From the NCBI GenBank assembly GCA_945865645.1, contig CAMBEI010000012.1, forward strand, positions 1 to 56,815: DNA of 56,815 nucleotides, given 5' to 3'. The notes beneath the pieces are model-generated. The model worked only from the letters and a program-made list of their open reading frames with translations. It made no database searches and had not been told where the DNA came from. A program made the translations under genes and the position numbers. The first letter of the stretch is position 1. The number at the start of each line of letters is the position of its first letter. The stretch comes from Chitinophaga pinensis. Its GTDB lineage: Bacteria; Bacteroidota; Bacteroidia; Chitinophagales; Chitinophagaceae. Of the stretch, positions 8,263 through 17,946 are shown piece after piece.

Positions 8263-9081
8263 ATGTCATTTCAAAATAAAACAGTCATTATTACCGGGGC
8301 ATCACGCGGTATTGGAAAAGCCATTGGTTTGCGTTTAGCTGCAGCAGGGGCTAATATTGTAATAGCCTCTAAAAGTGTGGAAGAAAATCCAAAATTAGGC
8401 GGTACTATTTTTTCTGCAGCTGCAGATATGGAGGCAATAGGTGGTAAGGCTTTGGCTATTCAATGTGATATTCGTTTTGAAGAACAGATACAAAACGTAG
8501 TGGATAAAACTATTGAAAAGTTTGGCGGCATCGATATCTTAATAAACAATGCATCAGCTATAAATCTAACAACTACTGAGCAAACAGAATCCAAGCGTTT
8601 TGATTTGATGTATGACATTAATGTACGTGGTACTTTCATGATGAGTAGAGCCTGTATTCCCTATCTAAAAAAGGGCACCAATGCCCATATTTTAAATTTA
8701 TCTCCGCCCATAAATATGGACTTAAAGTGGTTCGAAAATCACTTAGCGTATACTATTAGTAAATATAATATGACGATGATTGCCTTGGGGTTATCGGCCG
8801 AACTAAAAAAATATAATGTTGCAGCTAATACCCTTTGGCCTCGAACTACTATCGCCACGGCAGCCGTAAATAATTTATTAGGAGGCAGCATATTAATGAA
8901 TATGAGTCGCACAGTAGATATTATTGCAGATGCGGCTTACTATATTTTAACAAAACCTTCAACAAGTTGCACAGGCAATACTTTTATTGATGAGCTTGTA
9001 CTTGCTTCAGAAGGTATTACTGATCTTGAAAAATATTCAGTTGTACCCGGCGCACAATTGTACAAAGATCTTTTTGTGTAA
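8263..9081 (+). CDS. Short-chain dehydrogenase/reductase, HSDL2-like
   Basis: 272 residues. The Rossmann motif TGASRGIG is at residues 11-18, NNAS near 95-98, and the catalytic Ser147, Tyr163 and Lys167 (YTISK) are present. The insert SVEENPKLGGTIFSAAADME and the LWPRTTIATAAVNNL region match the hydroxysteroid-dehydrogenase-like 2 group. Substrate is unknown; relatives act on fatty-acyl or isoprenoid compounds. It starts 47 bp after the OsmC stop and may belong to the same transcript. Confidence 0.88.
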   Translation: MSFQNKTVIITGASRGIGKAIGLRLAAAGANIVIASKSVEENPKLGGTIFSAAADMEAIGGKALAIQCDIRFEEQIQNVVDKTIEKFGGIDILINNASAINLTTTEQTESKRFDLMYDINVRGTFMMSRACIPYLKKGTNAHILNLSPPINMDLKWFENHLAYTISKYNMTMIALGLSAELKKYNVAANTLWPRTTIATAAVNNLLGGSILMNMSRTVDIIADAAYYILTKPSTSCTGNTFIDELVLASEGITDLEKYSVVPGAQLYKDLFV

Positions 9082-9200
9082 AATACACGGGGGGAGCAAT
9101 TTTTATAAAACTGATTTTAGTAATTCTGCATCAACGTGTACACATTTCTATTGTTTTAATTCAAGGGAAATTACCTGCTTAGCAATGTAATTTTAAATAT

Positions 9201-10727
9201 CTAATCATCTGCTTTTTCTGACCGCATCATTGGAAAAAATAATACATCCTGAATAGAATGTTGATTTGTTAACAACATAGCTATTCTATCAATTCCAAAT
9301 CCAATTCCACTAGTTGGGGGCATGCCATATTCTAGCGCACGTAAAAAATCATGATCAATAAACATAGCCTCATCATCACCGCGTTCCATTAGTTTGGTTT
9401 GCTCTTCAAAACGTTCACGTTGTTCTATAGGATCGTTCAGCTCGCTATAAGCGTTGGCAATTTCTTTACCATTACACATCAACTCAAAACGCTCAACCAG
9501 TCCAGGTTTGCTGCGGTGCTTTTTGGTAAGCGGACTCATCTCTACAGGATAATCGGTAATAAAAGTGGGCTGAATATAATTAGGCTCACATTTGCATCCA
9601 AAAATTTCATCTATAAGTTTACCTTTTCCCCATTTTTCATCAGCATGTATCTTTAGTTCACGGCATACCTGCCTAATAGCAGCCTCATCCATATTGCTAA
9701 TATCAAATCCTGTATTTTCCTTAATGGCATCGTACATGGTAATTCTTTTGTATGGGGCTTTAAAATTAATTTCTTTATTGCCAACCATAACTTTAGTTGT
9801 GCCATTCGTTGCTATAGCAGCTTTGTCTAGCAACTGTTCTGTAGTGTCCATCATCCACTCATAATCTTTGTAGGCTACATAAAATTCAAGAATGGTAAAT
9901 TCAGGATTATGTGTGCGGTCCATACCTTCGTTTCTAAAATTTCGACTAAATTCATACACCCATTCAAAACCACCAACTATTAATCTTTTTAAATATAATT
10001 CATTAGCTATACGCATGTACATTGGCACGTCTAATGCATTATGATGAGTGGTAAAAGGCCTTGCTGCTGCACCACCCGGAATATTTTGTAATACAGGGGT
10101 ATCTACTTCAAGTGCACCTCTTTCATTTAAAAACTCACGAATGGCGGTTACCATTTTTGTGCGTTTTATAAAAGTCTCTTTAACGACAGGGTTTACAATC
10201 AAATCGGCATATCGTTGTCTATAACGAAATTCTGGATCGGTAACTTCATCAAAGGCTTCGCCATCTTTTTCTTTTACAATAGGTAAGGGACGTAAAGATT
10301 TAGTAAGTATGGTAAATTCTTTTACGTGAATAGATGTTTCACCAGTTTTTGTGGTAAAAACATATCCTTTTATGCCGATGATATCTCCAATATCAATTAA
10401 TTTTTTCCAAACGGTTTGATACATAGTTTTATCATCGCCCGGACAAATATCATCCTGTTTAATATAAAACTGGATTTTACCAAATCCATCCTGTAATACA
10501 GCAAAATTAGCCTTACCCATATCCCTTACACTCATGATGCGCCCTGCCAAACATACCTCTACAAACTGATCTTTATTCTCCTCTTCTTTATAATTTTGTT
10601 TTATATTAACGGAGTTGTTATTTACTGGGTATAACGCTGCAGGATATGCATCGATGCCTAGTTTAGTAAGTTCCGTTAATTTTTCTCTACGAATAAGTTC
10701 CTGTTCGGATAAATGTTGTGTGCTCAT
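9201..10727 (-). CDS. lysS: Lysyl-tRNA synthetase, class II
   Basis: 508 residues. An N-terminal OB-fold anticodon-binding domain (about 55-160) precedes the class II catalytic core with motif 2 ([18 protein letters not shown]) and motif 3 ([12 protein letters not shown]). The lysine specificity region [13 protein letters not shown] is intact. It charges tRNA-Lys in the cytosol. A -7 box lies on the minus strand at 10792-10799, giving a leader of about 60 nt. Confidence 0.97.
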   Translation of the reverse strand: MSTQHLSEQELIRREKLTELTKLGIDAYPAALYPVNNNSVNIKQNYKEEENKDQFVEVCLAGRIMSVRDMGKANFAVLQDGFGKIQFYIKQDDICPGDDKTMYQTVWKKLIDIGDIIGIKGYVFTTKTGETSIHVKEFTILTKSLRPLPIVKEKDGEAFDEVTDPEFRYRQRYADLIVNPVVKETFIKRTKMVTAIREFLNERGALEVDTPVLQNIPGGAAARPFTTHHNALDVPMYMRIANELYLKRLIVGGFEWVYEFSRNFRNEGMDRTHNPEFTILEFYVAYKDYEWMMDTTEQLLDKAAIATNGTTKVMVGNKEINFKAPYKRITMYDAIKENTGFDISNMDEAAIRQVCRELKIHADEKWGKGKLIDEIFGCKCEPNYIQPTFITDYPVEMSPLTKKHRSKPGLVERFELMCNGKEIANAYSELNDPIEQRERFEEQTKLMERGDDEAMFIDHDFLRALEYGMPPTSGIGFGIDRIAMLLTNQHSIQDVLFFPMMRSEKADD

Positions 10728-10791
10728 AAATTTGGCTATTAGGCTTTATCAGCTTTACTGCTAATGACTAAAAGTATATTAAAGTTAGTTG

Positions 10792-10799
10792 CAAATATA
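10792..10799 (-). promoter_or_regulatory. -7 box TATATTTG for lysS
   Basis: Perfect TAnnTTTG on the minus strand, 64 bp before the lysS start codon at 10727. No clear -33 TTTG partner is seen, so the call rests on the -7 box and position alone. Confidence 0.45.
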
Positions 10800-10939
10800 C
10801 CGCATACACCTGATTTGTCACGTACAGTTTCTGAGATTAAAATTATTAGTAAGATTTTATAGTATGTACGAAAATGAAAATAATATACCTTCGATTAAAT
10901 AATCATCTCAAAGATAATTATATGGTTGCGTATGTTTAT

Positions 10940-11821
10940 TTATACATCTGCCAGCAATACCTGCCAGGCATCTTTTATTTTCCCTGCATCTAATAATACT
11001 GCGGCATAGCGATGTAATTCAGTATCCATTTCATCTGGATTAATAGAAAAATATTGAATGATATTTTTTAGTTTATCATCATTATAAGATGGATCAACAA
11101 AAGGCATTTCGTGTACATTAGCCAGTTGCCCTAAATGGTTACCATTAAGTATTTTACTCGTCCTAATGCTTTCAGGTAGTTCATCTACTCCAATCCCTAA
11201 TTGTGTGTTTGGTTTGGCAACTTTAAAAAGATTATTTTCGTCAATTTTTGCATACCAGTTACCACCCAACCTCGCTACATAATTCAATTTGGTTTGGTCA
11301 ATATTATCATGATCATCCAAAATACTTTCATCAATATGCATACATAGGACTTCACAAATTACCAGATTGCCGGCACCCCCTTCGGCACCCAAAGGTTTTA
11401 TTTCTAAAACTTTACACTCTAATTTTATTTTACTTTCTTTTACCATGGGCGGGGTTACCATTGTCGCCTTTTCTTCTGTAAAACCGGCTTTGATAAATTC
11501 ATTGCACTCTTTAGGAAATTCACAACTACTTAAGCTTACCTGCTGTATCATATTATAATCTACCATATTGATCACCACTTCCGGAACTTCGCTTACATTT
11601 TGCAATGTATGTTTTGTACTATTGTCTCTAACTCGCCGTGCGGGAGAAAAAATTACAATGGGAGGGTTGGAAGAAAATAAATTAAAAAAACTAAAAGGAC
11701 TAAGGTTTACATGACCAGCTTTATCAATGGTTGATGCAAAACAAATTGGCCTTGGAGCTATAGCATGCTGCAAATAATTTTGCGCATCCATGGAGTTTAT
11801 TTTTTTAAAATTTATCAGCAT
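10940..11821 (-). CDS. Flavin reductase-like FMN-binding protein with C-terminal extension
   Basis: 293 residues. Residues about 1-200 show the DIM6/NTAB flavin reductase fold (PRPICFASTIDKAGHVNLSP, FNLFSSNPPIVIFSP, STKHTLQNV). The last 90 residues form an extension with a helical region (IIQYFSINPDEMDTELHRYA) not needed for FMN binding. It starts 3 nt after the FAH-family gene stop, so the two are co-transcribed. In related bacteria this pair is found with tyrosine or homogentisate breakdown genes, but none are present here. Its direct substrate is unknown. Confidence 0.82.
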   Translation of the reverse strand: MLINFKKINSMDAQNYLQHAIAPRPICFASTIDKAGHVNLSPFSFFNLFSSNPPIVIFSPARRVRDNSTKHTLQNVSEVPEVVINMVDYNMIQQVSLSSCEFPKECNEFIKAGFTEEKATMVTPPMVKESKIKLECKVLEIKPLGAEGGAGNLVICEVLCMHIDESILDDHDNIDQTKLNYVARLGGNWYAKIDENNLFKVAKPNTQLGIGVDELPESIRTSKILNGNHLGQLANVHEMPFVDPSYNDDKLKNIIQYFSINPDEMDTELHRYAAVLLDAGKIKDAWQVLLADV

Positions 11822-11824
11822 AGG

Positions 11825-12832
11825 TTATATTTTCTTCAATGCTAAAATACTAAAATCGCTTTCATCTTTAATGATTGTATTAGTAAGTTTACCCAATCCG
11901 TAAATCTCCATATCTACTACATCTCCTTCCTCTAGCCATTGTGGTTTAAAATCGGAATTATTTAATAAGCCAGTACCATTTAATTCTAAAAAGCAACCTG
12001 TACCAACTGTGCCGCTGCCAATTACATCGCCGGGCATTAGGTTAACGCCATAACTACATCGTTCAATTATTTCAGCAAAGGTCCAGTCCATATCGCTAAG
12101 ATTGCCTTCGCTAACCTGCTTGCCATTTACCCAGCATTTCATATTCAGGTTCCAACTTTTACCGATATGATTTTCTTTGCAGGGCACTTCATATTGTTCC
12201 AACTCATCTAATGTAACCAACATAGGCCCAATTACGGTAGCAAAATCTTTTCCTTTTGCAGGGCCTAAGTTTAGCAGCATTTCTTCCATTTGTAATGTTC
12301 TTGCACTGATATCATTCATAATCATTAAACCAGCAATATATTCATCAGCATCAGCTGCTTTAATATTTCTACCAGGTTTATTAATAACAATAGAAGCTTC
12401 TAATTCAAAATCCAATTTTTTAAAATGATCGGGCATGCAAATGATATTGCCAGGTCCTTGTATACTATTGTGGTTAGTAAAATAAAAAACAGGGTATTGG
12501 TCAAATTCGGCAATCATATCTAGCTTTCGGTTACGTCGGGCAGCGGCAACATGCTGCCTAAAGGCATATCCATCGCGGCAACTAGTAGGATGTGGAACTG
12601 GCGCTATAATTTCAGCATCTGCAAAAGACTCAGCTACTGGATTTTTAGTTAATCTATCTTTTATCCTTTGTTCTACTGCCTTTGCCAAAGGCATAATATC
12701 ATCCCAAAAATTTAAAAACATGGACATGGTATTGGGTAAGTCACTGTGTAATGCATCCATGGCATAAATATGGCCATCAACTACAATTCCTAACTGATCT
12801 TGTCCGTCTTTTAAATAAGTAACTAATTTCAT
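11825..12832 (-). CDS. Fumarylacetoacetate hydrolase family protein
   Basis: 335 residues. The FAH catalytic core is visible: DFELEASIVINKPGRNIKAA with the metal-binding glutamates, NDISART, GPAKGKDFATVIGP and MPGDVIGSGTVGTG. Family members cleave carbon-carbon bonds of acylpyruvates, classically fumarylacetoacetate at the end of tyrosine degradation. The paired flavin reductase and the length near 335 fit an aromatic catabolism role, but related FAH proteins do other reactions. A -7 box lies at 12852-12859. Confidence 0.85.
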   Translation of the reverse strand: MKLVTYLKDGQDQLGIVVDGHIYAMDALHSDLPNTMSMFLNFWDDIMPLAKAVEQRIKDRLTKNPVAESFADAEIIAPVPHPTSCRDGYAFRQHVAAARRNRKLDMIAEFDQYPVFYFTNHNSIQGPGNIICMPDHFKKLDFELEASIVINKPGRNIKAADADEYIAGLMIMNDISARTLQMEEMLLNLGPAKGKDFATVIGPMLVTLDELEQYEVPCKENHIGKSWNLNMKCWVNGKQVSEGNLSDMDWTFAEIIERCSYGVNLMPGDVIGSGTVGTGCFLELNGTGLLNNSDFKPQWLEEGDVVDMEIYGLGKLTNTIIKDESDFSILALKKI

Positions 12833-12851
12833 AAAATTTAAATTGTATGAG

Positions 12852-12859
12852 CAAAAATA
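12852..12859 (-). promoter_or_regulatory. -7 box TATTTTTG for the FAH/flavin reductase pair
   Basis: Perfect TAnnTTTG on the minus strand, 19 bp before the start codon at 12832, predicting a leader of about 15 nt. No strong -33 box was found. Confidence 0.45.
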
Positions 12860-12958
12860 ACTATTTATTACGAGGTAAAATTATTAAACGCTTTGCACTT
12901 GCTTTTGTCAGCATAACAGAAAATGAATAGCATTGAATTAATTTTTCTGTTGATATAT

Positions 12959-13280
12959 TTACCATTGCTCATCTTTATCAATATTTGAATCTTTTTTCCG
13001 ATACTGCTCTCGAGTTTTTATTTTTTGATGTTACCTTTTTATAATTAAATTTGCAATAATATTACTCACATCTTTTTTTGAATTTTGCTGCAATAATGAT
13101 TTTATTTTTTGTTTATTTATATCAATGCGATATAAATAAGCAATCAATTTATCAAAATCTTTTTTTTAGGTTATTAATATATTCAGAGAGTTGGAATCGT
13201 ACTTGTTCTATCGAAATCTTTTCAGATAAACTAACTGCAAAATTTTGGTTAAGGGATATTATTAATTCGAGATTATTCAT
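12959..13280 (-). pseudogene. Frameshifted conserved small protein downstream of TIGR02757
   Basis: Reading the minus strand from the ATG at 13280 gives MNNLELIISLNQNFAVSLSE and on to EYINNLKKRF before a stop. Removing one base from the 8-A run (T8 at 13160-13167 on the plus strand) restores DFDKLIAYLYRIDINKQKIK and SNIIANLIIKR, then a TAA (13031-13033) replaces a likely CAA, then HQKIKTREQYRKKDSNIDKD and EQW. The restored product of about 106 residues resembles a Bacteroidota small helical protein of unknown function. The ATG overlaps the TIGR02757 stop (ATGA), supporting a real former gene. Two independent lesions argue for inactivation rather than slippage. Confidence 0.75.
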
Positions 13281-14092
13281 CTAGTAATTAATTTAGTAAA
13301 GTTATTTTTAATTTTCGTTCGTGGTTTATTTTCCATTACCCCTGATCCAAATAAAGCAAAATCATATTTTACTGGATCGGTTTTGTCTAATGTTCGTAAA
13401 AAGGATGTTAACTCTAGGGCTGTACGCCAGCTAATAGATTGTTTTTTTAGTAATTTTAATTCTGTTGCAACTCTTGCTACGTGTACATCTATTGGGCAAA
13501 TAAGTTGAGCAGGGGAAATATTTTTCCAAATACCAAAATCAACACCTTTTTTATCGTTACGTACCATCCATCGCAAATACATGTTTAGTCTTTTACAAGA
13601 CGAGTTTTTATCTGGAGTGGCAATATGTTTTCTAGTACGATCGGGGATATATGGCAGAGAAAAAAAATAATGATAAAATCCTTTTAATCCTTGTTCAATA
13701 TTTTTGTCATCTTTTTGCATCCATTTAGTAAAAGCAATTTCTAATGATTGATGATTAGAATAATGCATTTTAAAAAAATCTATAAAATATAGCAGATCGG
13801 TTGCATTAAATGTGCGATGTTTAAAAAGAAGTAATTTTTTAAGATCGTTGGCAGAATGATGCAAACAAAAATCATATGGAGCATGATGCATTAATTGTAA
13901 TAATTCTTTTGACTTATTAATAATGGTAGTACGGTTGCCCCAAGCAAAAATAGCTGCAAAAAAACCGGCAATTTCTATATCTTGTTTTTTGGTAAAAAGA
14001 TGAGGGATACAGATCGGGTCATTTTTTATAAAATAGGGCTGATTATATTTATTAACTTTCTCATCTAAAAGTTTTTTAAGATTATTTTTCAC
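13277..14092 (-). CDS. TIGR02757 family protein (helix-hairpin-helix glycosylase-like)
   Basis: About 271 residues from a GTG at 14092, giving VKNNLKKLLDEKVNKYNQPY; the alternative ATG at 14149 would overlap the upstream gene by 47 nt. Conserved segments include NDPICIPHLFTKKQDIEIAG, RLNMYLRWMVR, LICPIDVHVARVA and DPVKYDFALFG. The family is conserved across Bacteroidota and has a DNA-glycosylase-like helical architecture, but no reaction has been shown to my knowledge. Its stop codon overlaps the start of the broken gene at 13280. Confidence 0.88.
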   Translation of the reverse strand: MKNNLKKLLDEKVNKYNQPYFIKNDPICIPHLFTKKQDIEIAGFFAAIFAWGNRTTIINKSKELLQLMHHAPYDFCLHHSANDLKKLLLFKHRTFNATDLLYFIDFFKMHYSNHQSLEIAFTKWMQKDDKNIEQGLKGFYHYFFSLPYIPDRTRKHIATPDKNSSCKRLNMYLRWMVRNDKKGVDFGIWKNISPAQLICPIDVHVARVATELKLLKKQSISWRTALELTSFLRTLDKTDPVKYDFALFGSGVMENKPRTKIKNNFTKLITR

Positions 14093-14102
14093 TAATATCT
14101 TT

Positions 14103-14351
14103 TTATAATCTGCTAGATTTCTTTTTTTTAAATAATGCAGCAAGGGCAATAAATATCCAAATAATATTTACAATCATAGATGGGTAAGCCTGATGAACCA
14201 ACGTATTGATGGTAAAAAATATCCCGCCAAGTAAATTACTTAGGATGTATATTAAAGATCCACTATTTAATTTACCATTAATGTTCAAATAATATGAACC
14301 TATAATTAATATAGCTCCAATCCACCCAATAATTTCAATAAAATAATTCAT
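14103..14351 (-). CDS. Small three-helix membrane protein, CBU_0592-like
   Basis: 82 residues from the ATG at 14351 (one codon after a TTG). Three hydrophobic segments: IIGWIGAILIIGSYYL, SLIYILSNLLGGIFFTIN and MIVNIIWIFIALAALF, ending in a lysine-rich tail. The first segment and the following NGKLNSGSLIYI match the CBU_0592-like membrane domain, whose function is unknown. It lies 8 bp after the PLP-enzyme stop, within the asnB-to-TIGR02757 run. Confidence 0.72.
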   Translation of the reverse strand: MNYFIEIIGWIGAILIIGSYYLNINGKLNSGSLIYILSNLLGGIFFTINTLVHQAYPSMIVNIIWIFIALAALFKKKKSSRL

Positions 14352-14358
14352 CAATTTA

Positions 14359-15495
14359 TCAAATAGCTTTATTTAAATCGTCTATTAAATCATCTACATC
14401 TTCTATACCTACACTTAATCTTATTAACCCATCAGCAAGGCCATTTTTAATACGTTCTTCACGAGGTATGCTGGCATGTGTCATACTTGCTGGATGATTG
14501 ATTAGTGATTCTACACCACCTAAACTTTCGGCAAGTGCAAATAGATGTGTTCCGGTTAATACTTTATTCGCAGCATCTATACTTTCATCTTTTAGCACAA
14601 AACTGATCATGCCGCCAAAGCCATTCATTTGTTTTTTAGCAATTTCGTATCCGGCATTATCTTCAAAACCTGGCCAGTAAACTTTTGTAACTTTACTATG
14701 ATTACGAAGCCAATGGGCAATCTTTTCACCGTTTTCGCAATGCTGTTTCATTCGTACATGTAAGGTTTTAATGCCTCTTAATACTAAAAAACAATCCATT
14801 GGTCCGGGCACAGCACCACAGCTCTTTTGTATAAAATATAATTTTTCCCTAAGCTCTGCATCATTCATCATTAATGCACCTTGTATTACATCACTATGTC
14901 CACCTAAATATTTTGTAGCAGAATGCATTACAATATCTGCACCCCAATCTAATGGATTTTGTAAGTATGGTGATGCAAATGTATTGTCCACACAAAGTAT
15001 GGAATTTGCTCCTTTTGATACAACTGCAATGGCCGCAATATCAGTAATATTCATTAACGGATTTGTTGGTGTTTCTAACCAAATCAATTTTGTATTTGCT
15101 GTAACAGCAGCTTGTACGTTTGTTGCATCAGTGGTATCAACATAAATAAATTTAATACCGTATCGTTCCCACACTTTTGTAAATAAACGATAGCTTCCAC
15201 CATACATATCATTAGCAGCAATAACTTCATCTCCCGGGTTTAATAATTTCATTACACTGTCGGTTGCAGCTACACCACTGCCAAAAGCTAATCCAAACTT
15301 AGCATTTTCTATAATGGCGTAGGCATCTTCCAATGCTTTACGGGTAGGGTTTTGACTTCTAGCATATTCATAACCTTTATTTTTACCAGGAGCTTCCTGC
15401 ACGTAAGTGCTGGTTTGATAAATAGGAGTCATAATAGCTCCAGTACTTGGATCAGGTTCGCTGCCAGCGTGTATAAATTTTGTAGCAAGATTCAT
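14359..15495 (-). CDS. metB: Cystathionine gamma-synthase/lyase family PLP enzyme
   Basis: 378 residues from the ATG at 15495 (MNLATKFIHAGSEPDPSTGA); the frame continues upstream to 15561 without family similarity. The PLP lysine is Lys195 in SATKYLGGHSD, and YEYARSQNPTR and FGSGVAATDS bind the phosphate. The family includes cystathionine gamma-synthase, gamma-lyase and methionine gamma-lyase; sequence alone does not separate them with certainty, so metB is provisional. It is 67 bp downstream of asnB and probably co-transcribed. Confidence 0.85.
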   Translation of the reverse strand: MNLATKFIHAGSEPDPSTGAIMTPIYQTSTYVQEAPGKNKGYEYARSQNPTRKALEDAYAIIENAKFGLAFGSGVAATDSVMKLLNPGDEVIAANDMYGGSYRLFTKVWERYGIKFIYVDTTDATNVQAAVTANTKLIWLETPTNPLMNITDIAAIAVVSKGANSILCVDNTFASPYLQNPLDWGADIVMHSATKYLGGHSDVIQGALMMNDAELREKLYFIQKSCGAVPGPMDCFLVLRGIKTLHVRMKQHCENGEKIAHWLRNHSKVTKVYWPGFEDNAGYEIAKKQMNGFGGMISFVLKDESIDAANKVLTGTHLFALAESLGGVESLINHPASMTHASIPREERIKNGLADGLIRLSVGIEDVDDLIDDLNKAI

Positions 15496-15562
15496 TTTAT
15501 TAATAAATTTAAAGCGATTATCAATAGAGTGCAAAGGTCTGAAATTAATAATAAAAAGCAAT

Positions 15563-17437
15563 TTATATTACTTGAGCGGCACATAAATACCGCCAATCGT
15601 AATTTTTATCAGCATGAGCAGCTAAGGGGTTAATTTTTTTATCAAGCACTTTTTTTGTAAGGATACCTGCATTTACTAATTTTCTTTTTGCTTCTTGAAT
15701 GTATTCTTCTAATGCAGGTTCTTTCATCCAATTTTTTTGTGGAGGTTCAAACCCAATTTTTTCTTTACGCCACACAATTTCATTAGGTAATTTTGCTTCC
15801 ATGACTTTGCGTAATAAAAACTTTGTCCAACCCATATTCATTTTTAATGTAGATGGGAGTGAAAAAACAAATTCAACAAGCTCATGATTTAAAAAAGGCA
15901 ATCGTACTTCTCTTCCATGAGCCATACTGTTTCTGTCTGCAAATCGAAGCAACTCTTCTAGTCCCATTTCTATGGTATTAAAATGCAAGATATCATTCAA
16001 TTTAGTAACAATAGGTTTATGAATGCCAAACCATTTCCGCTCTTTTAACAGATTTAAAAAATCCATATTAATGTCGGGATGGGAGATGGTTTTACGGTAT
16101 TCAAATTTTTCTAAATACAAAGCTGCATATGAGGGAAAAAATGCAGCAAAATTATTTTTTATATTCCAATGAAAAGGTTGATTATTTTGAATAAATAATT
16201 TTTTTTCACTTTTTGTAGCACCAAATTTTTCTCTGCTTAGTACTTCTTGTAAGTACCAAGAAATATATTTTGGATAGCCGGCTAAAATTTCATCAGCACC
16301 CTGCCCATCAAGCAAAACTTTAACCTGGTGTTTTTTTGCCAGTTCAAACACTTTATACTGGGCAAAAATACTAGATGATTGAAAAGGCTCTTCCTGATGG
16401 TAGCAAAGTTTTTCAAAATCATGTATCAAATCATTAGCATTAGGCTGAGTTTGATGATTGGTGCTATTTAATTGCTGTGTAATTGACTTAATATATGTCG
16501 ATTCATCATTTTTAAATTCTGGAAATACCGCAGAAAATGTTTGTAGGTTATCCGTTATTTTATTCTGGGGATTAATATTTTGCAATTGACTAATTATACA
16601 AGTAATTGAAGAGCTATCAAGTCCCCCACTTAAACTTGTACCTAAGGTTACATCACTACGCAATCTTCTGCTTATAGAGCGAGTAAAAAGTTCAGTAAAT
16701 TTTTCAATTGCATCTGACTCAGAGATTTTTATTATTTTTTCTTTATTAATATTCCAGAACCTAGTAATTTCTAGTTGTGTATTTAATTTAAGTTTAAAGG
16801 ATAAACAATGTGCTGGCGGCAGAGAATAAATACCTTCAAAAAATGTTTGTTTTTTATTAATGCAGTTTTGAAGATGGCCTATCGTAAGGTAATTCAGTAG
16901 CATTTTATTGTCAATATTTTTCTCAATGCCAAGTGCCCATATCGCTTTCATTTCACTAGCAAAAATAAAACTTTCTTGATCTTTGTAATAATAAAATGGT
17001 TTTTCTCCAAACCTGTCTCTTGCAGCAAAAAGTATTTCTTCTTTTTCATCCCATATGGCAAAGGCAAACATACCATCAAACTGCTGAAGACATTTTTCTT
17101 TCCAATAATCATATGCAGCAATAATTACTTCGGTATCGGATTTAGATAAAAAAAGGTAGCCTTTTTTTTGTAAAAATGATTTAATTTCAGAATAATTGTA
17201 AATTTCGCCATTGTGTACAATCTGATAACGGTTGGCAAAGCTCATAGGTTGAGCCGCATGGTTGCTAAGGTCGATTATAGAAAGTCTCCTATGCCCTAGA
17301 TGCACGGTACTTTTTTGATTGCTCCATTGTCCCTCACCATCTGGCCCACGATGCGTAATGGCGTCGGTCATTTTTTTTAAATCTATTGGCGCTAGGTTAT
17401 TGGGCGCTTGTAACAATATTCCTGCAATTCCACACAT
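15563..17437 (-). CDS. asnB: Asparagine synthase, glutamine-hydrolysing
   Basis: 624 residues. Starts MCGIAGI, so Cys2 is the N-terminal glutaminase nucleophile; HRGPDGEGQW and NGEIYNYSEI follow. The synthetase domain has the ATP pyrophosphatase loop SGGLDSSS and the DGQGADEILAGYPKY segment. It makes asparagine from aspartate, glutamine and ATP. Homologues also amidate sugars or peptides in envelope clusters, but nothing around it suggests that here. It heads a minus-strand run of five genes including the pseudogene. Confidence 0.93.
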   Translation of the reverse strand: MCGIAGILLQAPNNLAPIDLKKMTDAITHRGPDGEGQWSNQKSTVHLGHRRLSIIDLSNHAAQPMSFANRYQIVHNGEIYNYSEIKSFLQKKGYLFLSKSDTEVIIAAYDYWKEKCLQQFDGMFAFAIWDEKEEILFAARDRFGEKPFYYYKDQESFIFASEMKAIWALGIEKNIDNKMLLNYLTIGHLQNCINKKQTFFEGIYSLPPAHCLSFKLKLNTQLEITRFWNINKEKIIKISESDAIEKFTELFTRSISRRLRSDVTLGTSLSGGLDSSSITCIISQLQNINPQNKITDNLQTFSAVFPEFKNDESTYIKSITQQLNSTNHQTQPNANDLIHDFEKLCYHQEEPFQSSSIFAQYKVFELAKKHQVKVLLDGQGADEILAGYPKYISWYLQEVLSREKFGATKSEKKLFIQNNQPFHWNIKNNFAAFFPSYAALYLEKFEYRKTISHPDINMDFLNLLKERKWFGIHKPIVTKLNDILHFNTIEMGLEELLRFADRNSMAHGREVRLPFLNHELVEFVFSLPSTLKMNMGWTKFLLRKVMEAKLPNEIVWRKEKIGFEPPQKNWMKEPALEEYIQEAKRKLVNAGILTKKVLDKKINPLAAHADKNYDWRYLCAAQVI

Positions 17438-17697
17438 AGTGAACGTATTAAAAAAATCGATTTTTAATTATTTTTAATTAAAGTTAATGGGTAAATCAAT
17501 TTTATTTTTTCAACTCGCTACATTATTCTATGCTTAAAGATATAACAATCAGCCGGAGTTATCTATTTATAAAGGTTACATTATTAATATAGTATTTTAC
17601 ATCTAAAAGGGTACAAAATTTGCTTTCTTACTTACTTCCATAGCAAGTTCTCTATTGATATTTTTAATAAAGGCCCACTAAGGTATAACTTAGTTAG

Positions 17698-17800
17698 AAT
17701 ACACTTTTACCATTCTTTCAATTTTTGCATCTCTGTGTCTGATATAAGATTAAAAGCACACAAAAAATAAAAAAGAATAACTTTTTCATAAAAGTGTATT
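17698..17800. mobile_element. 103-bp element bounded by perfect 12-bp inverted repeats (MITE-like)
   Basis: AATACACTTTTA (17698-17709) and TAAAAGTGTATT (17789-17800) are exact reverse complements. The 79-bp interior nearly coincides with a minus-strand mini-ORF (17718-17789) encoding MKKLFFFIFCVLLILYQTQR then three more residues, which resembles a signal peptide. No target-site duplication is evident (flanks TTAG and TGAA). Alternatives are a regulatory stem or a remnant of a secreted-protein gene. Confidence 0.35.
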
Positions 17801-17920
17801 TGAAATAAAATAGCGAAAGAAAGTGACGATCTTAGGGAGTCTTTAGATTATTGCGGCACGCCACAATATCTGCTTAGATAATTTTAATATAAAATCAATG
17901 TCTGGGGACATAAAAAAAAT

Positions 17921-17928
17921 TACTTTTG
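17921..17928 (+). promoter_or_regulatory. -7 box TACTTTTG for the DHS-like gene
   Basis: Perfect TAnnTTTG followed by CAGCC, 18 bp before the ATG at 17947. The predicted leader is about 13 nt. No good -33 TTTG is present at the expected distance. Confidence 0.5.
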
Positions 17929-17946
17929 CAGCCTTAAATAAGTATT

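Larger units (their letters stand above)
17438..17946. other. 509-bp gap between divergent asnB and DHS-like gene
   Basis: No intact gene is visible. It holds an inverted-repeat element (17698-17800) and a promoter box (17921-17928). Short minus-strand stretches read as protein-like (for example LTKLYLSGPLLKISIENLL near 17630-17690) but are broken by stops and frame changes, so they may be a gene remnant or chance in AT-rich DNA. Confidence 0.5.

Noticed and set aside
13160..13167. Programmed slippage on the 8-A run to make a functional protein
   Set aside because: A separate in-frame TAA at 13031-13033 would still truncate the product, so decay is the simpler reading.
13078..13284. Plus-strand 68-codon ORF in the FAH to TIGR02757 gap
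   Set aside because: It is antisense to the pseudogene at 12959-13280, which has a better start, coupling and protein-like sequence.
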